The notes beneath the pieces were generated by a model. It was not told the origin of the DNA. It saw only the letters and a list, made by a program, of their open reading frames with translations, and ran no database searches. From NCBI GenBank assembly GCA_002449305.1, contig DKDI01000005.1:1-37740 (forward strand): 37,740 nucleotides of DNA, read 5' to 3'. Position 1 is the stretch's first letter, and the number at the start of each line of letters is the position of its first letter. Both the position numbers and the translations under genes were made by a program. The stretch is from Treponema sp. UBA6852. GTDB lineage: Bacteria > Spirochaetota > Spirochaetia > Treponematales > Treponemataceae. Below are positions 15,854 to 24,217 of the stretch, one piece after another.

Positions 15854-18301
15854 ATGACTTTTGATGCAGAGCAGTTTAAGGAAAATCTCACAGCCCGTCT
15901 GCGCCGCCAGTATGGAAAAGACATCACACAGGCAAATAAGCACGACTTGTTTGATGCAGTAAGCGCGAGCGCGCTTGAAATTATCATGCCAAACTGGATG
16001 AATACCCGCAAAGAGTATGAGGCTAAGCCTACAAAGCAGCTTTATTATTTGAGCGCAGAGTTTTTGATGGGACGCGCGCTGGGAAACAACCTGATTAATT
16101 CTGGCATTATGGAGCAGGTAAAAGATGTTCTTAAAGACATGAACATCAGCTACGATTTTATTGAAGATGAAGAGCCTGATGCTGGTCTTGGAAACGGCGG
16201 TCTTGGTCGTCTTGCGGCTTGCTTCCTTGATTCCCTTGCAACTCTTGAATATCCGGGACACGGCTACGGAATCCGCTATGAATATGGAATGTTCGAGCAG
16301 CATATTATCAACGGCGAGCAGGTTGAATTCCCTGATAACTGGCTTAAGCACCGCGATCCTTGGGAAGTAAAAAGAAGCGACCTCGCTGTAACTGTAAAAT
16401 TCGGCGGACAGATTAAATATGGAAAAACTCCTGACGGACAGGACAGATTCTATCTTGAAAACGCAGAGGAAATTACAGCAACTCCTTACGATATGCCGAT
16501 TGTTGCCTATGGCTCAAACACAGTAAACACATTGCGCTTGTGGCAGGCTTCAAGTCCTAATGGATTCGATCTTCAGCTTTTCAACGATATGCAGTATCAT
16601 CGCGCAGTTGAACGCCAGAACGATGCTGAAAATATCAGCCGTGTTCTTTATCCAAACGACAACGGTCCAATGGGAAAAGAGCTTCGTTTGCGCCAGCAGT
16701 ATTTCTTCACTTCTGCATCCCTTCAGGATTTGGTTCATCACTTTGTAAATACTTACGGAGCTGATTTCTCAAAGTTCCCTGAATACCATGTTATTCAGCT
16801 TAATGATACTCATCCTGTAGTTGCAATTCCTGAGCTTATGAGAATTCTCATTGATGAATACAATGTGGGCTGGGATGATGCTTGGAGCGTTGTTCAGAAA
16901 ACTTTTGCTTACACAAACCACACAATTCTTTCTGAAGCTTTGGAAAAGTGGACAATCGAAGTTTTCCAGAAACTCCTTCCGCGTATTTATCAGATTGTTG
17001 AAGAAATCAACCGCCGCTTTGTAATTGAACTTCGCCAGCAGTTCCCTAACGACTATGAAAAGCAGAACCACATGGCAATTATCCATGACGGAAAAGTTTA
17101 CATGGCATGGCTTGCAATCCACGCAGGTTTCAGTGTAAACGGTGTTGCTGCCCTTCATACAAAAATTCTTAAGGAGCAGGAACTTAAGGACTGGTATAAA
17201 ATTTATCCAGAAAAGTTCAACAACAAGACAAACGGTGTTACACAGAGAAGATGGCTTTTGTTCGCAAATCCTGAGCTTTCAGAATTCATTACAAAGAGAA
17301 TTGGACACGGCTGGGAAAAAGAGCTTTCTCTTCTTAAAGGCCTTGAAAAATATGTTGATGATGATGCTTCTTTGGAAGAGCTTATTGCAATCAAACGCCA
17401 CAACAAGGAAAATCTCGCTGAATACTTAAAGCACAGCCAAAACGAATTCCTTGATCCGGAAAGCATTTTTGATACACAGGTAAAGCGTCTGCATGAATAC
17501 AAGAGACAGCTTTTGAATGTGTTCCATATCATGTATCTTTACAACAAGATTGTTGAAGATCCAAGCTACAATCCTCCTGCACGCACATTTATTTTCGGCG
17601 CAAAGGCAGCTTCTGGTTACCGCCGTGCAAAAGCAATCATCAAGCTTATCAACACTGTTGCAGAAAGAGTCAACAATGACCGCCGCGTTCGTGGCAAGCT
17701 TCGTGTTGTGTTTGTTGAAAACTACCGCGTTTCAGTCGCAGAAAAAATCATTCCGGCTTCTGATGTTTCCGAGCAGATTTCAACAGCGGGCTTTGAGGCT
17801 TCTGGAACTTCAAACATGAAGTTTATGATGAACGGCGCGCTCACAATCGGTACTTTGGACGGTGCAAATATTGAAATTGTTGAAGAGGCTGGAGAAGACA
17901 ACGCATTTATCTTCGGTCTTAAGGCTGATGAAATTGTCAAGATGAAGCAGGAGCATTCTTACAATCCTACAAAATATCTTGACAGAAATCCGGCTCTTGC
18001 AAAAGTTGTAAATCAGCTTGTTGACGGAACTTACGATCCAAGCGGACTTTTGTTCAAGGAACTTCACGATTCGATTGTTTACGGTGTTGAAGGACAGCAG
18101 CCTGACGTTTACTTTATTCTTGCTGACTTTGATTCTTATGTTAAGGCTCACGAAAAACTTGCCGCTGAATATGCTGACAAAAAAGCCTGGGCGAAAAAAG
18201 CTTTAATCAACATTGCAAACAGCGGAAAATTCTCAAGCGACAGAACAATTGAAGACTACGTAAAAGACATCTGGCACTTGAAGAAAGTAATTGTAAAATA
18301 A
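15854..18301 (+). CDS. glgP: Glycogen/starch/maltodextrin phosphorylase
   Basis: Releases glucose-1-phosphate from alpha-1,4 glucans. The 815 residues match the GT35 family length. Motifs include YLSAEFLMGRALGNNL near the N-terminus, LGNGGLGRLAACFLDS, and the PLP-binding region EASGTSNMKFMMNGALT with lysine K656. GGAGG 11 bases before ATG 15854 confirms the start. It has its own operator-containing promoter and a terminator, and works with the debranching enzyme upstream. A maltodextrin-specific phosphorylase cannot be excluded. Confidence 0.96.
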   Translation: MTFDAEQFKENLTARLRRQYGKDITQANKHDLFDAVSASALEIIMPNWMNTRKEYEAKPTKQLYYLSAEFLMGRALGNNLINSGIMEQVKDVLKDMNISYDFIEDEEPDAGLGNGGLGRLAACFLDSLATLEYPGHGYGIRYEYGMFEQHIINGEQVEFPDNWLKHRDPWEVKRSDLAVTVKFGGQIKYGKTPDGQDRFYLENAEEITATPYDMPIVAYGSNTVNTLRLWQASSPNGFDLQLFNDMQYHRAVERQNDAENISRVLYPNDNGPMGKELRLRQQYFFTSASLQDLVHHFVNTYGADFSKFPEYHVIQLNDTHPVVAIPELMRILIDEYNVGWDDAWSVVQKTFAYTNHTILSEALEKWTIEVFQKLLPRIYQIVEEINRRFVIELRQQFPNDYEKQNHMAIIHDGKVYMAWLAIHAGFSVNGVAALHTKILKEQELKDWYKIYPEKFNNKTNGVTQRRWLLFANPELSEFITKRIGHGWEKELSLLKGLEKYVDDDASLEELIAIKRHNKENLAEYLKHSQNEFLDPESIFDTQVKRLHEYKRQLLNVFHIMYLYNKIVEDPSYNPPARTFIFGAKAASGYRRAKAIIKLINTVAERVNNDRRVRGKLRVVFVENYRVSVAEKIIPASDVSEQISTAGFEASGTSNMKFMMNGALTIGTLDGANIEIVEEAGEDNAFIFGLKADEIVKMKQEHSYNPTKYLDRNPALAKVVNQLVDGTYDPSGLLFKELHDSIVYGVEGQQPDVYFILADFDSYVKAHEKLAAEYADKKAWAKKALINIANSGKFSSDRTIEDYVKDIWHLKKVIVK

Positions 18302-18337
18302 CTTTTGACGTTGCCGTGTTTTTGCATGGCTGTTCTT

Positions 18338-18372
18338 ACTCCGTGTGGATTTTTCTGCACGGAGTTTTTTTT
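18338..18372 (+). terminator. Terminator after glgP
   Basis: Perfect 8-bp stem ACTCCGTG/CACGGAGT (18338-18345 and 18358-18365), 12-nt loop, then a run of eight T. Confidence 0.88.
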
Positions 18373-18391
18373 AGGCTTTATCCAAGTCATA

Positions 18392-18421
18392 TTGACCTTT
18401 AGGCTGAAAAGTCATTATCTT
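18392..18421 (+). promoter_or_regulatory. Leaderless promoter of the DMT permease gene
   Basis: TTGACC (18392-18397), 18-nt spacer and TATCTT (18416-18421), then exactly 7 bases to the ATG at 18429. There is no Shine-Dalgarno sequence. Confidence 0.6.
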
Positions 18422-18428
18422 ATCCGCT

Positions 18429-19325
18429 ATGGAAAAACGTGAACTTTCTATTATTTTTGGAGCGGGACTGGTTCTTACTGCCGCAATCTGGGGATTTGCT
18501 TTTGTTGTTGTAAAAGACAGCTTGGATTTTGTCGGACCTACTTGGATGGTTGCAATCAGATTTACAATTGCAGCTATCTGCTTTGGCTTGATTTTTATAA
18601 AAAGATTTCAGCATTTAAATAAAGATATTTTTTTTCACGGATGCTTTTTGGGACTTCTTCTGTTTTTGGGCTATCTTACCCAGACGATTGGCTGCAATTT
18701 TACAACGGCAGGAAAAAACGCTTTCCTTACAACTTTTTATGTGATTCTTGTTCCTCTTATCGGCTGGCCTGTGTTTAAGAAAAAGCCTGGCTGGTATGTC
18801 TGGGTTGCGGCGGCTGTGGCGCTTACAGGAATAGGCTTGCTTGCCCTTGACGGAGACGGCGCCTGGTACGTTATGAACCGCGGAGATGTTCTTACTTTAA
18901 TATGCGGAATTTTCTTTGCGCTTCACATAATAGCAGGTTCGTTTTTTGTAAAGAAAGAAGATGTGATTCTGCTTACATTTTTTCAGTTTGCGGCGAGCGG
19001 AGTTCTCGGATTTTTAACTGCGCCTTTTTTAGACGGAAACTTTGATATTTCACTGATAAAAAATTCAACCGTTGTTGTTTCAATGCTTTACCTTGGAATT
19101 TTCAGTTCAATGGTTTGCTTCGTGCTTCAAAATGTCGGACTCAAATATGTGCCTTCCGCGCTGGCTTCTCTCTTCCTTTCGTTGGAAAGTGTTTTTGGAG
19201 TTCTTTGCAGCTGCATTTTTCTTGGTGAACGCCTTACACTAAAAATGTTCGTTGGCTGCGCCTTAATTTTCTTTGCAATAGTTCTGGCGGAAGTGATTCC
19301 AAATTTAAGGCAAGGCAAGAAATGA
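18429..19325 (+). CDS. DMT-superfamily (EamA) permease
   Basis: A 298-residue inner-membrane protein with about ten transmembrane helices in two EamA repeats. The first begins LTAAIWGFAFVVVKDSL, the second around GDVLTLICGIFFALHIIAGS. The C-terminal half carries the typical AxxxSLFLSLESVFGVL and GERLTLKMFVGCALIF segments. Substrates of this superfamily are metabolites such as amino acids or purines, and the substrate here cannot be told. It stands alone between a terminator upstream and a palindrome downstream. The start at 18429 is supported by the promoter at leaderless distance. Confidence 0.88.
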   Translation: MEKRELSIIFGAGLVLTAAIWGFAFVVVKDSLDFVGPTWMVAIRFTIAAICFGLIFIKRFQHLNKDIFFHGCFLGLLLFLGYLTQTIGCNFTTAGKNAFLTTFYVILVPLIGWPVFKKKPGWYVWVAAAVALTGIGLLALDGDGAWYVMNRGDVLTLICGIFFALHIIAGSFFVKKEDVILLTFFQFAASGVLGFLTAPFLDGNFDISLIKNSTVVVSMLYLGIFSSMVCFVLQNVGLKYVPSALASLFLSLESVFGVLCSCIFLGERLTLKMFVGCALIFFAIVLAEVIPNLRQGKK

Positions 19326-19331
19326 TCTTTT

Positions 19332-19360
19332 TAATGACATAAAATTATATTATGTCATTA
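19332..19360. terminator. AT-rich 11-bp-arm palindrome after the DMT permease
   Basis: Perfect arms TAATGACATAA (19332-19342) and TTATGTCATTA (19350-19360) with a 7-nt loop. TGACG and seven T follow within five bases. It is probably a terminator for the permease gene. An operator role is an alternative. Confidence 0.55.
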
Positions 19361-19382
19361 TGACGTTTTTTTAATAAATGTC

Positions 19383-19411
19383 TTGATAAACTCCTTTATC
19401 CGTGATATTCT
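19383..19411 (+). promoter_or_regulatory. Promoter of the FadL-like porin
   Basis: TTGATA (19383-19388), 17-nt spacer ending TGA, and TATTCT (19406-19411): a -35 plus extended -10, 40 bases upstream of the start. Confidence 0.65.
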
Positions 19412-19450
19412 TTTCTCCAGTTAAACTTTACGTTTATTGGAGTAACTATT

Positions 19451-20755
19451 ATGAAGAAAATTGCTTTACTTGCTTGCATTGCTAGTTTCGGATTTGCCTT
19501 TGCTGGCGGTGTAGATAACAAGACTAACTTGAATCAGGGGTACATGAGAAATCCTAGCCGCAATACAGAAACATTGCGCCCAGAAGCTGTTTTGTATAAT
19601 ATCGGCGGAACAGCATTTATGAATGACGGACTTTACTTTGAGCTTGGAAACCAGTTTGTTTTAAAGAATTACTCTGACAAGCTTGACGGCCAGAAGTTTG
19701 AAGACGATGAAAATGTTTACTTTTACCCGAATGCAGAAGTTGTTTACAAGAAAAATAACTGGGCTGCATTCTTTGGCTTTGGCGTTTTTGGAGGCGGTGG
19801 AACTCTTGACTATAGCGATGGAACTGGACTTACTACATTGGCTCTAAAACAAGGAATGGCATCTGCTGTAACATCACAAGTTACTGCGGCGGTTATGGCT
19901 GGAAAACTTCCGGCTGCGCAGTCTCAGGCTTATGCCCAAAAACTTTTGGAGCAGCTTTCTTCTCATTCCCTTGAAGTTTATTCAGTTCAGCTTGGAGAAA
20001 TCCTTGGAGCTTCTTATAAAATCAACGATATGATTTCTGTTGCTGCGGCAGGAAGATTTATGCACGGCGAACAGAACATTACACTCAAATGCGACGGCTT
20101 GCAGTCAGTTAACGGCGGAAGCTCAAAAATAGGATACGAGTCAAACGGATATGGATTCGGCGGAATTTTCGGTGTTCATATCAAGCCTTGGAATACTCTC
20201 GATGTTGGAATTCAGTATCAGACAATTACAAAACTCAAGTACAAATACGATGACTTGACTGGTGCCTATGCGTCTTCTTTCCTTAATGCAGATGAAGGCG
20301 ACAACTTTAAAAACGATTTGCCGGCAGTTTTGAATCTTGGCGTAGGCTACACTTTCTTTGACAAGCTGAACGCCAGCATGAGCTTCAACTATTACTTTAA
20401 CAAGCAGGCTACAATTGAAAGTCCGATTGACCGCTCTGAATATGACTACGATGATTCTTGGGAAATTGCTCTTGGCGCGGACTACAGACTTAATGAGCAG
20501 CTTAGCTTTGGAACTGGTTTTTCTTATGGAAAGCAAGGTGCAAAGTCTGATGTAAACAATGTGTTCAGCCCGGTTCTTGACAACTTTGTTATTGGCGCTG
20601 GCGTTGAATATTCACCTGTAAAACTCGTTACAGTTTCTGGCTCTGCGATGTACTGCAAATATTTCAGCGAGGATTACAAAAAAGCAGGATACACAATGGA
20701 ACTTTCAAAGGATGTTGTAATGCTTGCTTTGGGCGTTACTGTAAAGCCTTTCTAA
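19451..20755 (+). CDS. OmpP1/FadL/TodX-family outer membrane protein
   Basis: A 434-residue exported beta-barrel. The signal peptide is MKKIALLACIASFGFAFA, cleaved near residue 18-20. Next comes the plug-like segment NQGYMRNPSRNTE, recalling the family's ARNPA motif. Alternating amphipathic strands continue to the C-terminal phenylalanine (VKPF), the usual outer-membrane sorting end. Residues ~135-175 are an Ala/Gln-rich helical insertion, probably a surface loop. Members transport hydrophobic compounds such as fatty acids across the outer membrane, but the ligand here is unknown. GGAG at 19439-19442 supports the start. Its stop overlaps the uvrC stop on the other strand. Confidence 0.8.
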   Translation: MKKIALLACIASFGFAFAGGVDNKTNLNQGYMRNPSRNTETLRPEAVLYNIGGTAFMNDGLYFELGNQFVLKNYSDKLDGQKFEDDENVYFYPNAEVVYKKNNWAAFFGFGVFGGGGTLDYSDGTGLTTLALKQGMASAVTSQVTAAVMAGKLPAAQSQAYAQKLLEQLSSHSLEVYSVQLGEILGASYKINDMISVAAAGRFMHGEQNITLKCDGLQSVNGGSSKIGYESNGYGFGGIFGVHIKPWNTLDVGIQYQTITKLKYKYDDLTGAYASSFLNADEGDNFKNDLPAVLNLGVGYTFFDKLNASMSFNYYFNKQATIESPIDRSEYDYDDSWEIALGADYRLNEQLSFGTGFSYGKQGAKSDVNNVFSPVLDNFVIGAGVEYSPVKLVTVSGSAMYCKYFSEDYKKAGYTMELSKDVVMLALGVTVKPF

Positions 20756-22716
20756 AAATCATCAGGACTTGCAACTTCAAGGGCTGCCGATGCCAAGTTT
20801 TCATTAAGCTTGCTTCGTGCGGCCTTTTCTTTTGTTGTTCCTGCTGCCCCAATTGAAAGCCTTTGCTTTTGAAGTAAAGCATTTTGCTCTTGGAAAAGCT
20901 TTTTTGCGGAAAGCAAAATTTTCTGGGCGGCTTCTTCTGGCACTTTCAAAGTTTCTGAAATTTCATTTTCATTTGATTCTGCAAGGCTTTTGAGCGTGCC
21001 GAATTTCTTCATTAAAAGAGCGTCGCGTTTTGGACCGATTCCATGTATTTTTGAAAAAGGCGAAACTGTGTTTTCTTTTGTTCTAAGTTCTTGGTTTCGG
21101 CTTGTGGCGAATCTGTGAGTTTCATCTCGCACACGCTGAAGCAGCCTTAGCGCATCGCTCCGCTTAGGAAGGCAAATTGGCGTGCTGTTTCCGGGGCGGT
21201 AAATTTCTTCATCGCGCTTTGCAAGACCTGCAATTGGAATGTCAAGGTCAAGCGATTTTAAAATGGAATCAACCGCATTTACTTGTCCTATTCCGCCATC
21301 TATTAAAATCAAATCAGGCAATTCTTTTTTTTCGTTTACAAGCCTTGTGTACCTTCTTGAAACCGCCTCTTTCATTGAAGCAAAGTCATCTATTATTCCG
21401 TCTGTTGTTTTCAGCCTGAAATACCTGTAGCTTTTCTTGTCCGGGTTTCCGTTGTAAAAACTGATTAAGCTGGCGACTGGAAATTTTCCGCCTATATGCG
21501 CAATGTCAAATCCTTCGATTCTTGCCGGAAGATTTGGAAGCGATAGTTCTTTTTTAAGCTCTTCCATTGCCGGAAAGTCTCCTCGCTCTCTCATTCTGCG
21601 AACTATGTCTTCCTTTGCATTTTGCTGCGCCATTCCTATTGCGGCTTTGTGAACACTTGGAGAATTTTCATTTACCGCTACTATTTCAGTTTTGATTCCG
21701 TAAGTTTCAAAAATCCATCTTTTCATGAATTCTGTTCCGTCGCTTTGCATTATATAAATCTGCGGCGGAATAAGTTCTTTTTCGTTGTAATATGAAGCCA
21801 TGAATTCCGGGATAAGCTCAGAGTCTTCGTTTAGGCTTACAGTTCTGTAGTTGTCCCTGCCAAGCAGTTTTCCGCCTCGCATTTTTAGAACTGTAAAACT
21901 AACAAGCTCACCTTCGCGCCAAGGAGCAATATAGTCTTTGTCTGTGCCTTCAAAATTTTCAACGATGTTTCTGTGCTGAAGAATTTCCAATGCTTTTATT
22001 CCATCGCGCAGTCTTGCGGCTTTTTCAAAGTTCAAGTTCTTTGCAGCTTCCTTCATTTGGAGTTGAAGTTTTTTTACAGTTTCTTCGCCTTTGCCCTCAA
22101 GTAACGAGCAAATTTCTTCGATAAATTCATTATAGGTGGATTCGTTTGTTTTTTTGCAGCATGGAGCTTTGCATCTTCCTATGTGGTAATACATGCACGG
22201 AAAATTTTTTTCGCGGAACTTTTTGCATCTTCGCAGCGGATAGATTTCATAGAGCGTTTCTAAAAATGAATCCAATGCGGAAGCGTCTGGAAACGGTCCG
22301 AAATAAATTGAACCGTCGTGTGTTATGTTTCTTGTTTTAAAAAGGCGCGGAAATTTTTCTTTTGTAACTTTTATTACAGGATAAGATTTTCCGTCCTTCA
22401 GGCTGATATTATAGCGCGGTGAATATTTTTTTATGAGGTTGTTTTCAAGAAGAAAAGCTTCATATTCATTGTCGGTTGTAATATACTCAATAGAGCGGGC
22501 GCGGCTTATAAGCAGTCTTGTTTTTATGTCCTTGTTTCCGCTGAAATACGAAGTGAGCCTGTTTTTTAAATTTTTTGCTTTGCCTACATAGATTACGGTT
22601 TGTTCTTCATTCCGCCAAAGATAAACTCCGCTTTTTAACGGTGCCTTTAACGCGGTCTGATGAAGAATCTCTCTATGTGAAAGTTTTGGCGTAGAATTTA
22701 TTTTATGGTCGTTCAT
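20752..22716 (-). CDS. uvrC: Excinuclease ABC subunit C
   Basis: Makes both incisions in nucleotide excision repair with UvrAB. The 654 residues show the GIY-YIG nuclease domain (GVY at 30-32, IYVGKAKNLKNRL at 42-54), a cysteine-containing segment (CKKFREKNFPCMYYHIGRC), a UVR motif (MKEAAKNLNFEKAARLRDGI), the C-terminal RNase-H-like nuclease (GFDIAHIGG, LILIDGGIGQ) and helix-hairpin-helix motifs (IHGIGPKRDALLMKKFG). It is the only minus-strand gene in the first 29 kb. It overlaps the porin gene by 4 bases at its 3' end and starts 4 bases from the divergent LamG gene. A TTCAAA-17-TATAAT promoter with extended TG lies on the minus strand inside that neighbour. Confidence 0.96.
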   Translation of the reverse strand: MNDHKINSTPKLSHREILHQTALKAPLKSGVYLWRNEEQTVIYVGKAKNLKNRLTSYFSGNKDIKTRLLISRARSIEYITTDNEYEAFLLENNLIKKYSPRYNISLKDGKSYPVIKVTKEKFPRLFKTRNITHDGSIYFGPFPDASALDSFLETLYEIYPLRRCKKFREKNFPCMYYHIGRCKAPCCKKTNESTYNEFIEEICSLLEGKGEETVKKLQLQMKEAAKNLNFEKAARLRDGIKALEILQHRNIVENFEGTDKDYIAPWREGELVSFTVLKMRGGKLLGRDNYRTVSLNEDSELIPEFMASYYNEKELIPPQIYIMQSDGTEFMKRWIFETYGIKTEIVAVNENSPSVHKAAIGMAQQNAKEDIVRRMRERGDFPAMEELKKELSLPNLPARIEGFDIAHIGGKFPVASLISFYNGNPDKKSYRYFRLKTTDGIIDDFASMKEAVSRRYTRLVNEKKELPDLILIDGGIGQVNAVDSILKSLDLDIPIAGLAKRDEEIYRPGNSTPICLPKRSDALRLLQRVRDETHRFATSRNQELRTKENTVSPFSKIHGIGPKRDALLMKKFGTLKSLAESNENEISETLKVPEEAAQKILLSAKKLFQEQNALLQKQRLSIGAAGTTKEKAARSKLNENLASAALEVASPDDF

Positions 22717-22719
22717 ATT

Positions 22720-24207
22720 ATGAATAAAAATATTTTGACTGCAATTATAGCATTTTTTTTCGCGCTTTTGAATACTGCCTTTGCCCAGGAAAAATCCATT
22801 GTGCTTGGCGGAAAAGAAGGCTGGACAGCACTTTCAAAGATGGACGGAATTGTTCAGGGAAAGGGAAAGTTCGGCTATGACGCGATGGTTCTTGCAACCA
22901 ACAGCAGGCCTTTAGATAAAGACACAGACCTTCTTATTAATTTTGAAAACAACGAAGTAAAAGACGTTTCTGGAAATTATTCTGTTACAAGCAATTCTCT
23001 TGTTCCCGCTGAAAAATCATTTATGGGAAAATATTCTGGGCTTTCTCGTGGAACTGGCGGAGTGCGTTTGCGCGGAAAAAAAGATACAATTTTCGGAAAG
23101 CAAGGGCAGGGCGGCTCAATCACAATTGAATTCTGGCTCAAGCCTTCAATTGCAGAAAACGGAGAAATTGTTTTTTCATGGCGCTCCTCAAGAACTGTCG
23201 CAGGCTATCCGCTCTACCAGATGATAACGGCAAGTTTCTTTGGAAATCATCTTGAATGGTCATTTACAAATGTTTTCAACGGCTACATAAAAAACGGCGG
23301 CGAAATAACTCTTTCAAGCTACACGACTATAATTCCAGAAATTTGGATGCACCACGCGATTCACTTTGACCAAGATACAGGCGCATTTGAATACAGAATT
23401 AACGGCAAGCTTGAAGATTTAAAATATGTTACAACTTCCGGGCATGAAACAGGCGGTTCTGTTTATTCTCCGATTATGGGAGTTCCTGCCGACATTGATA
23501 TTTGCCCTCAGTACACAGGCTTGATTGACGATTTTAGAATTCAGCGCACATCAAAAAGCGAAGTTTCAGAAGACCTTAGAATTGACAACTATAAAGTTTC
23601 AGGCGGAAGATTTGAAACAGAGCCAATTCTTTTAAGCCAAGGTTCAACTGTTGTAAGCCTTGATGCGATTGTAGACAAACCGTCAGAAACTGGAGTTGAA
23701 TTTTTTATACGCAGCGGAAACAACTTTTACAACTGGACAGAGGATTTTCCTAAATGGATTCCTGTAAAGCCTGGAGAAAAAATTGAAAATGTTTCAGGAC
23801 TTTACTTTCAAATTGCAGCGGAATTGTATCCAGATGGAAAAGGCTCTCGCACCCCTTCTGTTACACAGCTAAGCATAAACTACAAAGAAATTCCTTCTCC
23901 GCTTGCTCCGTTCAAACTGACTGCTGTTCCTATGGACGGCTCTGTAGTTTTAACATGGCCTTATTCAGTTGATGATAGCGTTGGCGGATACTATATTTTT
24001 TATGGAGAACGTCCGGGTGAGTACTTAGGCAGAGAAGCCCTGGAAGGTCAGTCTCCTATTGACGCAGGAAATTCTGTTTCTATAAAATTAAACGGCTTGA
24101 AGAACGGAAAAATTTATTACTTTGCAATAGCCTCTTACTCAAAGTACGACTCAAGGATTATGGGCGAACTTTCCAAAGAAGTTTTTGCCCGCCCTTCAAG
24201 AAAATAG
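22720..24207 (+). CDS. Secreted LamG/FN3-like protein
   Basis: A 495-residue exported protein. The signal peptide MNKNILTAIIAFFFALLNTA is cleaved around the AFAQ site. Residues ~70-290 look like a concanavalin-A-type LamG jelly roll (SITIEFWLKPS, WMHHAIHFDQDTGAFEYRING, GLIDDFRIQRT). The last ~90 residues (LAPFKLTAVPMDGSVVLTW ... GKIYYFAIASYS) form a fibronectin-type-III-like domain. It probably works in the periplasm or at the surface in binding carbohydrate or protein. I chose ATG 22720 over an in-frame ATG at 22705 because it puts the signal peptide at the N-terminus. No Shine-Dalgarno sequence is visible. The TPR gene begins 10 bases after the stop. Confidence 0.72.
   Translation: MNKNILTAIIAFFFALLNTAFAQEKSIVLGGKEGWTALSKMDGIVQGKGKFGYDAMVLATNSRPLDKDTDLLINFENNEVKDVSGNYSVTSNSLVPAEKSFMGKYSGLSRGTGGVRLRGKKDTIFGKQGQGGSITIEFWLKPSIAENGEIVFSWRSSRTVAGYPLYQMITASFFGNHLEWSFTNVFNGYIKNGGEITLSSYTTIIPEIWMHHAIHFDQDTGAFEYRINGKLEDLKYVTTSGHETGGSVYSPIMGVPADIDICPQYTGLIDDFRIQRTSKSEVSEDLRIDNYKVSGGRFETEPILLSQGSTVVSLDAIVDKPSETGVEFFIRSGNNFYNWTEDFPKWIPVKPGEKIENVSGLYFQIAAELYPDGKGSRTPSVTQLSINYKEIPSPLAPFKLTAVPMDGSVVLTWPYSVDDSVGGYYIFYGERPGEYLGREALEGQSPIDAGNSVSIKLNGLKNGKIYYFAIASYSKYDSRIMGELSKEVFARPSRK
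22745..22773 (-). promoter_or_regulatory. uvrC promoter inside the divergent gene
   Basis: Read on the minus strand: TTCAAA, a 17-nt spacer ending TGC, then TATAAT (plus-strand 22745-22750). This is an extended -10 promoter 28 bases before the uvrC ATG. It lies in the signal-peptide codons of the LamG gene. Confidence 0.6.
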
Positions 24208-24217
24208 GAAGAAAGTT

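Noticed and set aside
24185..24217. Earlier ATG of the TPR protein
   Set aside because: It overlaps the LamG gene end and lacks a Shine-Dalgarno sequence. ATG 24218 has a purine-rich site.
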